Shown here one piece after another: positions 1 through 8,261 of a stretch of DNA of 11,248 nt. The notes beneath the pieces are model-generated. The model saw only the letters and a list, made by a program, of their open reading frames with translations, ran no database searches and was not told the origin of the DNA. Origin of the DNA: Pseudomonadota bacterium (GTDB lineage Bacteria; Pseudomonadota; Gammaproteobacteria; UBA5335); the NCBI GenBank assembly GCA_021783685.1, contig JAJXTQ010000032.1, positions 1 to 11,248 of the forward strand, written 5' to 3'. Position numbers and translations under genes: made by a program. The number at the start of each line of letters is the position of its first letter. The stretch's first letter is position 1.

Positions 1-81
1 GCGATTGAGCAAGGAGGACTTGCCCACATTCGGCCGACCGACCAGGGCGACGCGGCCGCAGCGATGGAGGCCCTCAGCCAC
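1..81 (-). CDS. era: GTPase Era, N-terminal fragment cut by the window edge
   Basis: Era is an essential GTPase that binds the 3' end of 16S rRNA and helps 30S ribosome assembly. Only the first 27 codons are present. They read GTG GCT GAG and contain the P-loop (G1) GRPNVGKSS at residues 15-23, followed by LLNR, as in Era. The start is a GTG at 81-79, because an in-frame TGA lies four codons upstream and no ATG intervenes. It overlaps the end of rnc by 8 bases, which suggests translational coupling. No clear Shine-Dalgarno sequence precedes it. Der (EngA) has a similar P-loop, but the rnc-era neighbourhood and the CGRVALVGRPNVGKS context favour Era. Confidence 0.85.
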   Translation of the reverse strand, partial: MAEGLHRCGRVALVGRPNVGKSSLLNR

Positions 82-751
82 CGCTGACGCTCAACAATGC
101 AAGGCTCGCGGCTTGCTGTTCGGCTTCGCGTCGACTGCTGCCCACGCCCCGGAACGATACTCCGGCAGCCGGGATCTGACAGAGCACCTCGAAGCGCTGT
201 TCGTGCTCCGGCCCTGTCACGGCTTCGAGCCGATAGATGGGCAGCAACGCGGCCCGCGCCTGCAGATACTCCTGCAGCCGGGTCTTGGGATCCTTCAGTT
301 CACCCGCGGCCGGAAGGTTCGCCAGGAGGTCCGCGAACAGGTGCTGCACCACGGCGGTCCCCGCCTCGGTCCCCCCGTCGAGACAAACGGCCCCCAGCAC
401 CGCTTCCAGCGCGTCCGCCAGGATGGACTTGCTGCGATGCCCGCCGGTCTTGCGCGCGCCGGGGCCCAGTCGCAAGCAGCGACCGAGGTCGAGGTCGACC
501 GCGATGGCCGCCAGGGTTTCCCCTTTCACCAGATTGGCGCGCAGGCGGCTCAGGACGCCTTCCGGCGCCTGCGGGCAGCGATCATACAAGGCGCGGCCAA
601 TCACGAAGTTGAGCAGCGCATCGCCGAGGAACTCCATGCGTTCATTGTTGCGGCGCCCGACACTGCGATGCGTCAGGGCCGCGTCGAGCAGTCCGGGGTC
701 CCGGAATCGATACCCCAGCCGATCGGTCAGCTGGTCCAGAGCTTGCGTCAA
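74..751 (-). CDS. rnc: ribonuclease III
   Basis: RNase III cleaves double-stranded RNA in the cytoplasm, processing the rRNA precursor and many mRNAs. The 225-residue product has the signature NERMEFLGDA (residues 36-45). Its acidic metal ligands are E37, E40, D44, D113 and E116, each one residue lower than in the 226-residue E. coli enzyme. A double-stranded RNA-binding domain follows from about residue 153 (KDPKTRLQEYLQ) to the C-terminus. There is no suitable ATG, and TTG at 751-749 is chosen. It overlaps the TGA of the upstream DUF4845 gene (TTGA), and it gives the expected length and catalytic numbering. The frame stays open far upstream, but that part is shadow sequence over the DUF4845 gene and lepB. 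The gene lies between DUF4845 and era in a compact operon. In E. coli, RNase III represses its own operon by cleaving the leader; no such leader can be recognised here. Confidence 0.95.
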   Translation of the reverse strand: MTQALDQLTDRLGYRFRDPGLLDAALTHRSVGRRNNERMEFLGDALLNFVIGRALYDRCPQAPEGVLSRLRANLVKGETLAAIAVDLDLGRCLRLGPGARKTGGHRSKSILADALEAVLGAVCLDGGTEAGTAVVQHLFADLLANLPAAGELKDPKTRLQEYLQARAALLPIYRLEAVTGPEHEQRFEVLCQIPAAGVSFRGVGSSRREAEQQAASLALLSVSGG

Positions 752-1122
752 GGTCGCTGTACCTGCGTCGCATGTTGAAACTTCATCACGAGGTCGATGT
801 TGGCGACCCAGGGAATCCGGACCTCGTAGTCCACGGCGACCTGAAAGTCGTGCTGTCCGGGAACGACCGTGATGTCGTCGGCCTTGGCATGCTGGATCGA
901 GTTGACCTGAAAGCGGCGCAGCAGGAGATCCTTGAGGCGCCTGGCATTGAGATCGCTTTCGCTCACCCCCTGACGCAGCGAGTCGACCGACGAACGGACC
1001 TCGATGTATTCCATGTAGACCGGGAGCAACGCGAACGCCGTATAAACGGCGAATCCCCCGGCGCCGATGTAGGTCATCAGGCTCAACAGCCCGATGCCCC
1101 GTTGTCTGTGTCTGGCTTGCAC
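748..1122 (-). CDS. DUF4845 family single-pass membrane protein
   Basis: This 124-residue protein of unknown function matches the DUF4845 family, which sits between lepB and rnc in many gammaproteobacteria. After a basic N-terminus (MQARHRQRG) a hydrophobic segment at about residues 10-34 should span or anchor in the inner membrane. The rest, containing VPGQHDFQVAVDYEVRIPW near the end, is probably periplasmic. The start is GTG at 1122-1120, backed by a very strong Shine-Dalgarno sequence (AGGAGG) seven bases upstream. Its stop overlaps the rnc start. It lies 59 bases downstream of lepB. Co-location suggests co-expression with secretion and RNA-processing genes but does not establish a role. 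Family assignment is from recognition, not from a search. Confidence 0.85.
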   Translation of the reverse strand: MQARHRQRGIGLLSLMTYIGAGGFAVYTAFALLPVYMEYIEVRSSVDSLRQGVSESDLNARRLKDLLLRRFQVNSIQHAKADDITVVPGQHDFQVAVDYEVRIPWVANIDLVMKFQHATQVQRP

Positions 1123-1129
1123 GGATCAC

Positions 1130-1135
1130 CCTCCT
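1130..1135 (-). promoter_or_regulatory. strong Shine-Dalgarno that fixes a GTG start
   Basis: AGGAGG on the minus strand lies seven bases before the GTG at 1122-1120. It is close to a perfect anti-16S match, and it supports the GTG as the true start of the DUF4845 gene. Confidence 0.8.
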
Positions 1136-1181
1136 TCGCACGCGCCCCCGGTTGACCCGGGCAAGGCGGGCACGAGGCCGG

Positions 1182-1958
1182 TCATTCGATCGTCTTGCCG
1201 ATTCGCGACCACAAGGGCAGCCCGGCATCCGGGTCCCAATTCATCCAGATGGCAAACGCGCGGCCCACCAGATTGGCGTCGGGTACGGTACCCCAGCGGC
1301 GGCTGTCGTCGCTGTTGTCCCGATTGTCGCCCATGACGAAATACTGGTCCGGCGGGACGACGGCGCGCATGTTGTAGGACGGCCTGCCGGTGGTCTTGAG
1401 CAGATGATGCATCACCTCGCCGACCTGTTCCTCGAACTCCCATGCCTCCCAGCGCGCCGGCACCCCCGGCCCGGTGTAACGCCCTGTCGGGGTTATCGGC
1501 AAGGGAGCGCCGTTCAAGTAGACCTGCTTGTCGCGATAGACGATTTCGTCCCCCGGCAAGCCGATGACCCGCTTGATGAAATCCTTGGACGGATCTTCCG
1601 GGAAACGGAACACCATCACGTCCCCGCGCTCGGGGTAACCGAAGGGCAGGACGCGTGTGTTGAACACCGGGATCCGCACCCCATAGGCAAACTTGTTGAC
1701 CAGGATGAAATCACCCGTCAGCAGGGTCGGCACCATCGAGCCCGAGGGAATGCGGAACGGCTCGACGAGGAAGGACCGGACCAGGAACACCGCCAGCACG
1801 ACCGGAAACAGACTGCGACCGAACTCGACCAGGCCCGATGGCCCTTCACCATTCCCGCTGCGCTGCCGCGCCGGCGCCCAGCGATAGCGATCCAGCACCC
1901 ACAGCACGCCGGTAATCACGGTGAGAACGACCAGCAACAGGGAAAAATCGGCGCGCAT
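1182..1958 (-). CDS. lepB: signal peptidase I
   Basis: LepB is the inner-membrane serine-lysine protease that removes signal peptides from Sec- and Tat-exported proteins. The 258-residue product begins with a hydrophobic segment (residues 6-22). A second one follows (about 48-64), just before box B PSGSM, whose S74 is the nucleophile. K129 in FIKRVIGLPGD is the general base, and GDNRDNSDDSR (210-220) is the conserved late box. The length fits short gammaproteobacterial forms (E. coli has 324). The ATG is preceded by AAGGAG five to six bases upstream. It follows lepA after 29 bases, the classic lepA-lepB pair. Confidence 0.97.
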   Translation of the reverse strand: MRADFSLLLVVLTVITGVLWVLDRYRWAPARQRSGNGEGPSGLVEFGRSLFPVVLAVFLVRSFLVEPFRIPSGSMVPTLLTGDFILVNKFAYGVRIPVFNTRVLPFGYPERGDVMVFRFPEDPSKDFIKRVIGLPGDEIVYRDKQVYLNGAPLPITPTGRYTGPGVPARWEAWEFEEQVGEVMHHLLKTTGRPSYNMRAVVPPDQYFVMGDNRDNSDDSRRWGTVPDANLVGRAFAIWMNWDPDAGLPLWSRIGKTIE

Positions 1959-1987
1959 GCGGACTCCTTACAATGGTATTTCCGTAG

Positions 1988-3790
<1,803 letters not shown>

Positions 3791-3795
3791 GATCG

Positions 3796-4059
3796 TCAAG
3801 CGGCTCCGATGCGCGTGGCGGGCCGCTCCAGAAAGGCGCGCACAGCCGCCGCGTCCAATCGCCCCTCGCACAGCACGGCGCCATCGCCGACCACGACCGG
3901 AACACGGGCCCCATAGCGAGCCTTGAGGTCGGGATCGCCGTCGACATCGATGGGGACGATCTCCACCGTCCGGCCGCGGCACAGGGTCAGCAGATCTTCG
4001 TGCAGGAGATCGCACAGCCCGCAACGGGGCCGGGTGTAAAGGGTCAAGTGGAGCTTCAT
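3796..4059 (-). CDS. glutaredoxin/thioredoxin-fold protein (DUF836-like)
   Basis: This small 87-residue protein looks like a complete minimal thioredoxin fold. It has beta-strand [11 protein letters not shown], a redox CxxC (C13-G-L-C16), [19 protein letters not shown] typical of the DUF836/glutaredoxin-like family, and a cis-proline at P54 in RVPVV. It probably acts in the cytoplasm as a thiol-disulfide protein, but the substrate is unknown. It starts at ATG 4059-4057 with only a weak ribosome-binding site. It ends five bases before the lepA ATG, so the two are likely co-transcribed. It lies between rseB and lepA, where E. coli has rseC. Confidence 0.85.
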   Translation of the reverse strand: MKLHLTLYTRPRCGLCDLLHEDLLTLCRGRTVEIVPIDVDGDPDLKARYGARVPVVVGDGAVLCEGRLDAAAVRAFLERPATRIGAA

Positions 4060-4093
4060 CGAGGGAAAAACCGCCAGAACGCCAAAGGGGTTG

Positions 4094-4099
4094 ATTCTA
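4094..4099 (-). promoter_or_regulatory. possible -10 element before the CxxC gene and lepA
   Basis: TAGAAT on the minus strand (5 of 6 to the sigma-70 -10) lies in the 119-base gap after rseB. No recognisable -35 is seen at 16-18 bases. It could give lepA-lepB-rnc-era expression independent of rpoE, but the support is weak. Confidence 0.2.
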
Positions 4100-4178
4100 C
4101 GTCATCGACCGGCTGCCCGGCAGGGTGCCGTGCCGGCGGATCCGGAACGGCAGGCCCCGCGCGATGCGCCTCACGCCA

Positions 4179-5129
4179 TCAGCGACGGCGGTGCAGCGAA
4201 TCGGCCATGGCCTTCAGCGCCGCATAGGGGACCTCACCGACGACCAGGACCTGATGCCCGTCGCGGACATCGCCGTAGGCGTTCATGCTGCCGCGACTGG
4301 TCTGCCCGACGATGGGCTTGCCGCGCACGGGACCGGCATCGATGAAGACCGATATGGCCGAAAGGCCGTCGCTGTACACCAGATGTTCCTGTCCGCCCCC
4401 ACCGGGGACGACGTGATCGGCGCCGAAGACCAGACGATAACCGGACGGCGGATCAGGCACATCCCAGTGGCGCACATCCATTGTCCGTGCAGCGTCCGCA
4501 TTGGTCTTCACGATTTCGCGCTTCAGCTTGGACACGTCCACCGCCGGCGCCAGCAATCGCGGGTCGATGCGGTCCTTTACCGTCAACGCCGTGAACATCA
4601 CTTCCTGGCGGATACGGTCGTCCTCGCCGATCATCTGAGCGTGCAGGATCAGGCCGGTCTCCCGGTCGACGCAGAGCCGATAACCGTATCGGTAGCCGTC
4701 ACGCGGACGCACCCGCAGCCGTTGGCACGCCCGGCCGGCCACGCGGTCCGCGGGGCCCAGTTCGAGGCTGTAGTGAGCGGTCAGTCGCCCCATGTCCTCA
4801 GGCTGGGCCGAAAAAAAAGGGTTGCTCCAGCGCAGCCCTTCGATCATCAGCCCACGCTCGGGGAGGTAGCGGGTCATCTGCCCACCCCGGCGATGGATCT
4901 CGTTCATTTCGCCGTTGAGCGCGACCAGACGTGTCTGGCCTTCCTTCTCCGGCGAGTGGATCACCTGCATCGTCTCCAGCGAGTCGTTCTTCTGGTAGAC
5001 GAACGTGCCCTCATAACTCAACGCGCTGTAGGCCTTGACCGTGCGCAGGATCCATTCCGCCGGCGCTTCGCCGGCCTGGACGAAGGGTGCGGCGATACAC
5101 AGGGAAACGAGCAGGAAGGCAGCCCGCAT
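4179..5129 (-). CDS. rseB: sigma-E regulatory protein RseB/MucB
   Basis: RseB is a periplasmic protein that binds the periplasmic domain of RseA and protects it from site-1 cleavage until lipopolysaccharide or lipoprotein intermediates displace it. From the ATG at 5129 the product is 316 residues. It opens with a Sec signal peptide (MRAAFLLVSLCIAAPFVQA, cleavage near residue 19). An N-terminal LolA-like domain with YEGTFVYQ follows. Family features include DGYRYGYRLCVDRETGLIL and the C-terminal-domain segments YSDGLSAISVFI and GDVRDGHQVLVVGEVP. A GTG at 5150 overlaps the rseA stop (GTGA), extends the protein by seven residues and is a real alternative. Neither start has a good Shine-Dalgarno sequence, so coupling to rseA is likely. 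The next genes are not rseC or degP. Confidence 0.95.
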   Translation of the reverse strand: MRAAFLLVSLCIAAPFVQAGEAPAEWILRTVKAYSALSYEGTFVYQKNDSLETMQVIHSPEKEGQTRLVALNGEMNEIHRRGGQMTRYLPERGLMIEGLRWSNPFFSAQPEDMGRLTAHYSLELGPADRVAGRACQRLRVRPRDGYRYGYRLCVDRETGLILHAQMIGEDDRIRQEVMFTALTVKDRIDPRLLAPAVDVSKLKREIVKTNADAARTMDVRHWDVPDPPSGYRLVFGADHVVPGGGGQEHLVYSDGLSAISVFIDAGPVRGKPIVGQTSRGSMNAYGDVRDGHQVLVVGEVPYAALKAMADSLHRRR

Positions 5130-5146
5130 GTCGGGAATGGCGGGCC

Positions 5147-5761
5147 TCACGGAGCGATGGCGGAAACGGGCTCGACCGCCGATTCGGCCATGCTGAGATA
5201 AGGCAGCATGCGCGCCGGTTCACCGGTATCCACCAAGGCCAGCGTGTGGTTGCGCAGATATTGATCGAGTTCGGAGGTGTCGGCGCGATCCGGCTCCACA
5301 TCGGCGGCGGTCGCCACGGCCACCGGAGCGGTCGTATCGGGGCGGGCGGCGACATCGACCGTGGATGATCCGGGGCGTTGCCATGAATTGACGAGAATCA
5401 CCGATGCCAGAATCAGGGATGCGGCCAAGCCCCATGCACGGGGGTGACCCGCGAGCGGCATGCGCGATACGCGGGGAGTCGACTCATCCTTGTCGATTTC
5501 GGCCCTGACCGCCGATGCGATGTCCACGATGCCGGAAGCCGGAAGATTGTCCCGCAGCACGTCACCGATCAGGTGGTAGCGAGCCCATTGTGATCGCCTG
5601 GACGCATCGGCCGTCATGCCCTGCGCCACGAGACGCGCCCGCCCGCCGGTCAATTCGCCATCCATCCAGGCCGACATGTCCGCTGCGAATTCGGTATCCG
5701 TGTCGATGGACTGCCCAAGCTGCTGTTTCGTGGATCCCGACTGCGTGGTCTTGTCATTCAT
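5147..5761 (-). CDS. rseA: anti-sigma-E factor RseA/MucA
   Basis: RseA is an inner-membrane anti-sigma factor that holds RpoE inactive until it is cut by DegS and RseP. The 204-residue protein has the N-terminal sigma-binding domain (FAADMSAWMDGEL at 25-37, then WARYHLIGDVLRDNLP at 59-74). A single membrane segment follows (about 110-127, WGLAASLILASVILVNSW). The periplasmic tail is proline/alanine-rich, then ELDQYLRNHTLAL and ARMLPYLSMAES, the part that should meet RseB. The ATG lies three bases after the rpoE stop. The stop sits 17 bases before the rseB ATG and overlaps an alternative GTG. The cleavage sites cannot be placed from sequence alone. Confidence 0.93.
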   Translation of the reverse strand: MNDKTTQSGSTKQQLGQSIDTDTEFAADMSAWMDGELTGGRARLVAQGMTADASRRSQWARYHLIGDVLRDNLPASGIVDIASAVRAEIDKDESTPRVSRMPLAGHPRAWGLAASLILASVILVNSWQRPGSSTVDVAARPDTTAPVAVATAADVEPDRADTSELDQYLRNHTLALVDTGEPARMLPYLSMAESAVEPVSAIAP

Positions 5762-5764
5762 GAT

Positions 5765-6352
5765 TCAGGTCAATCCCTCGATTTTCTTGAGCTCGGCATC
5801 GATGGTATCCCGCGCTCGAAACAGCCTAGACCGGACAGTACCCACCGGGCATTCCATCGTTTTGGCAATCTCTTCATAACTCATGCCCTCGATTTCCCGC
5901 AAGATCAGCGCCGTCCGGAGATCCTGCGGCAATGCGTCGATTGCCGACAGGATGGTCCGACGCACCTCGTCGGTGAGCAACAGCGCTTCGGGCGTGTCGA
6001 TGTCGCTCAAACGGGCCGAAAAATCGACTTCCGAGTCTTCGTTACCGAACTCCGAAACCGAACTGACCGGGGCCCGATTCCTGGCCGCCACATGGTTCTT
6101 GGCGGTGTTGATCGCGATCCGGTACAGCCACGTATAGAACGCACTGTCGCCCCGAAACCCGGGCAAGGCCCGATACGCCTTGATGAAGGCTTCCTGCGCC
6201 ACATCGTGCGCATCGCTCGGGTCGTACACATAGCGGGACACCAGCTTGATCACCTTGTGCTGGTACTTGCGCACCAACAGATCAAAAGCCGTCTTGTCGC
6301 CCCGCTGGACCCGCTTCACCAGATCCTGGTCAACTGCACCTGCATCGCCCAT
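5765..6352 (-). CDS. rpoE: RNA polymerase sigma-E factor (AlgU/RpoE)
   Basis: This group 4 (ECF) sigma factor directs the envelope-stress response. The sigma-2 region (about 24-92) includes YQHKVIKLVSRYV, AHDVAQEAFIKAYRAL and GDSAFYTWLYRIAINTAKN. Sigma-4 (about 130-185) includes LPQDLRTALILREIEGMSYEEIA and CPVGTVRSRLFRAR, all very like E. coli RpoE. The start chosen is ATG at 6352-6350, giving 195 residues (E. coli 191). A GGAG lies 11 bases upstream. Alternatives are ATG at 6361 and GTG at 6391. The GTG would sit inside the -10 of the proposed sigma-E promoter, so it is unlikely to be used from that transcript. The gene heads rpoE-rseA-rseB. Confidence 0.96.
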   Translation of the reverse strand: MGDAGAVDQDLVKRVQRGDKTAFDLLVRKYQHKVIKLVSRYVYDPSDAHDVAQEAFIKAYRALPGFRGDSAFYTWLYRIAINTAKNHVAARNRAPVSSVSEFGNEDSEVDFSARLSDIDTPEALLLTDEVRRTILSAIDALPQDLRTALILREIEGMSYEEIAKTMECPVGTVRSRLFRARDTIDAELKKIEGLT

Positions 6353-6390
6353 CGGGGGCATCACTCCGGCCCCCGGCGTTCTCTTGCCCA

Positions 6391-6417
6391 CTAGACAAGC
6401 TCAAACCGGGAGAGTTC
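6391..6417 (-). promoter_or_regulatory. sigma-E-type promoter driving rpoE (autoregulation)
   Basis: On the minus strand GAACTC (6417-6412) is followed by a 16-base spacer and TCTAG (6395-6391). The known RpoE/AlgU consensus is about GGAACTT, 16-17 bases, TCTGA or TCAAA, so both boxes and the spacing fit well. Transcription would begin near 6384, leaving a leader of about 30 bases before the ATG at 6352. Autoregulated rpoE promoters of this kind are established in E. coli and Pseudomonas. Confidence 0.65.
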
Positions 6418-6418
6418 G

Positions 6419-6447
6419 TTCTTTCGATCAAAAAAGCGGTTTATAGT
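6419..6447 (+). promoter_or_regulatory. possible sigma-70 promoter for nadB
   Basis: TATAGT at 6442-6447 is a 5-of-6 match to the -10 hexamer. The paired -35, TTCTTT at 6419-6424 with a 17-base spacer, is weak (3 of 6). The surrounding stretch is the most A/T-rich part of the gap. A transcript from here would carry a leader of about 65 bases before nadB, including the hairpin at 6467-6489. Confidence 0.4.
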
Positions 6448-6466
6448 AAGCCCGCATCCGCATCGG

Positions 6467-6489
6467 GCCCGCCAACCGCGTTGGTGGGC
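6467..6489 (+). other. hairpin in the nadB leader
   Basis: GCCCGCCAAC (6467-6476) can pair with GTTGGTGGGC (6480-6489) across a three-base CGC loop: ten pairs including one G-U. There is no T-tract on either strand, so it is not a standard intrinsic terminator. It ends 29 bases before the nadB start and could affect leader stability or translation. Confidence 0.45.
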
Positions 6490-6518
6490 GATTCTATCAG
6501 CCGTTTCACATTCCCGCG

Positions 6519-8198
6519 ATGACCACCCACACGACAGACGTTCTCATCATCGGCAGCGGCGCAGCCGGGCTATCGCTGGCATTGCGCCTGGCGCCTCACT
6601 GCGCGGTGACGGTGGTGTGCAAGGCGAGCCCCAGCGAAGGCAGCACGGCGTACGCCCAGGGCGGCATCTCGGCCGTCCTGGACGTCGATGACTCGGTCGA
6701 GGCACATGTGGAAGATACGCTGATCGCGGGCGCCGGCCTCTGCGACCCCGAAGCGGTCCGCTTTACCGCAGCGCGTGGCGCGTCCGCCATTGCCTGGCTG
6801 AGCACACTGGGCGTGGCCTTCACCCGCGAGGATGACCAGCCCAACTCGGACAGCCCGCTGCATCTGACCCGGGAGGGCGGCCACCGCCACCGGCGCGTCG
6901 TCCATGCCGCGGACGCCACCGGCCGGGCCGTCTCGGAGGTCTTGCTCGCAGCCTGCCGGGCGCATCCGCGGATCCGCATGCTGGAACGGCACATGGCCGT
7001 CGATCTCATCACGCACGACGGGGCGTTGCGCGGGCAACGGTCCTGTTGCGGCGCGCGGCTGCTGAACCGGGACACCGGCGCCGTACAATCCTGGCTGGCC
7101 CGCAGCGTGGCCCTCGCCACCGGCGGCGCCAGTCGCGTCTACCTTTACACCAGCAACCCCGAGGTCGCGACCGGTGATGGCATCGCCATGGCCTGGCGCG
7201 CCGGTTGTCGCGTCGCCAACCTCGAGTTCATGCAGTTCCACCCCACCTGCCTCTACCTGCCGGCTCAGGGCTCGCGCGTGTTTCTCGTCAGCGAAGCCGT
7301 GCGCGGCGAAGGGGGGCGCCTGCTGCTGCCCGATGGCACGGCCTTCATGGCGGGCTTCGACCCGCGCGGCGATCTGGCGCCGCGAGACATCGTGGCCCGC
7401 GCGATCGATCACGAAATGAAGCGGCTGGGCATCCCCTGCGTGTATCTCGACATCCGCCACCGCGGCAGCGCATTCATCCAGGCGCATTTCCCGACCATCC
7501 ACGCCCAGTGTCTGGCCCTGGGACTGGACATGACCGAGCAGCCCTTACCGGTGGTGCCCGCCGCCCACTACACCTGCGGCGGTGTCGTGACCGATCTGCG
7601 CGCGCGCACCGATCTGGAGAACCTCTATGCGATCGGGGAAACCGCCCACACCGGCTTGCATGGCGCCAACCGCATGGCCAGCAACTCGCTGCTGGAATGC
7701 TTCGTCTTCGCCGAGTCGGCCGCCGACGACATCCTGACCCGCCTGCCGCACTTGCCCATCGCCGAGATCGCGGATGCGCCGCCCGCTCCAGCCGGCAAGT
7801 CCTCCACCGAGCACGTGACCGTCCATCACAACTGGACGGAACTGCGCCGCGCGATGTGGGACTACGTGGGCATCGTGCGCAGCGACGAGCGCCTGCTGCG
7901 CGCCCAGCGGCGCATCACACTGATCCGCGCCGAAACCGAGGCGCAATGGCGACGACACGGGTGCGATCCCGACTTGCTGGAATTGCGCAATCTGGCGACC
8001 GTCGCGGAACTCATCGTGCGCAGCGCGCTTGGACGCCACGAGAGCCGCGGGCTGCACCACACCCTGGACCATCCCGAAACCTTGCCCGTCGCGCGCGACA
8101 GCATCCTGATCCCGGAGAATCTCGCCCTGCCCTTGCAGGCGATGCGCTGGGTCGATCCGGCACATCGGGCGAGCGACGAGCCGACCGGCCGGACATAA
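6519..8198 (+). CDS. nadB: L-aspartate oxidase
   Basis: NadB is a cytoplasmic FAD enzyme that oxidises L-aspartate to iminoaspartate, which NadA condenses with dihydroxyacetone phosphate to quinolinate in de novo NAD synthesis. The 559-residue product has the dinucleotide-binding GSGAAG (12-17) and the STAYAQGGI flavoprotein segment (42-50). The TREGGH segment (117-122) contains E119. H241 lies in FMQFHPT, R289 in APRD, and H350 in HYTCGG. These line up with E. coli E121, H244, R290 and H351. GLHGANRMASNSLLE is the late FAD-binding motif. The C-terminus (from about 455) is the helical domain of the family. It is slightly longer than the 540-residue E. coli protein. No strong Shine-Dalgarno sequence precedes the ATG. 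The gene is divergent from rpoE, as in E. coli; nadA and nadC are not in the window. Confidence 0.97.
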   Translation: MTTHTTDVLIIGSGAAGLSLALRLAPHCAVTVVCKASPSEGSTAYAQGGISAVLDVDDSVEAHVEDTLIAGAGLCDPEAVRFTAARGASAIAWLSTLGVAFTREDDQPNSDSPLHLTREGGHRHRRVVHAADATGRAVSEVLLAACRAHPRIRMLERHMAVDLITHDGALRGQRSCCGARLLNRDTGAVQSWLARSVALATGGASRVYLYTSNPEVATGDGIAMAWRAGCRVANLEFMQFHPTCLYLPAQGSRVFLVSEAVRGEGGRLLLPDGTAFMAGFDPRGDLAPRDIVARAIDHEMKRLGIPCVYLDIRHRGSAFIQAHFPTIHAQCLALGLDMTEQPLPVVPAAHYTCGGVVTDLRARTDLENLYAIGETAHTGLHGANRMASNSLLECFVFAESAADDILTRLPHLPIAEIADAPPAPAGKSSTEHVTVHHNWTELRRAMWDYVGIVRSDERLLRAQRRITLIRAETEAQWRRHGCDPDLLELRNLATVAELIVRSALGRHESRGLHHTLDHPETLPVARDSILIPENLALPLQAMRWVDPAHRASDEPTGRT

Positions 8199-8223
8199 AA
8201 AAACCGCCGACAAAGTCGGCGGT
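8197..8223 (-). terminator. intrinsic terminator of the lipoprotein gene
   Basis: On the minus strand ACCGCCGAC pairs perfectly with GTCGGCGGT around a TTT loop (8223-8203), and a run of T follows (complement of the A-run at 8197-8203). This is a textbook rho-independent terminator for transcription arriving from the lipoprotein gene. Its T-tract overlaps the nadB TAA stop (8196-8198). In the plus direction the hairpin lacks a T-tract, so it would terminate nadB poorly. Confidence 0.85.
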
Positions 8224-8236
8224 CTCATGGGCTCAC

Positions 8237-8256
8237 TTTCCCCGCAAGCGGGGAAA
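8237..8256 (-). repeat. perfect inverted repeat just after the lipoprotein gene
   Basis: TTTCCCCG (8237-8244) and CGGGGAAA (8249-8256) form a perfect eight-pair stem with a four-base loop. It lies six bases beyond the stop codon of the lipoprotein gene and 13 bases before the terminator stem. No T-tract follows it on either strand. It probably acts as a 3' stabilising hairpin for an abundant mRNA; this role is inferred. Confidence 0.6.
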
Positions 8257-8261
8257 CGACC

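Noticed and set aside
752..1228. Upstream extension of the rnc frame through the DUF4845 gene into lepB
   Set aside because: The added residues match no RNase III and overlap two clear genes in another frame; the TTG start restores the usual length and numbering.
3791..4024. N-terminal extension of lepA
   Set aside because: The extra residues are arginine-rich shadow of the thioredoxin-fold gene, and LepA proteins begin shortly before the IAHIDHGKS motif.
6570..7502. Minus-strand frame of 310 codons opposite nadB
   Set aside because: Shadow of the nadB coding frame with no recognisable domain; nadB has all its FAD and catalytic motifs.
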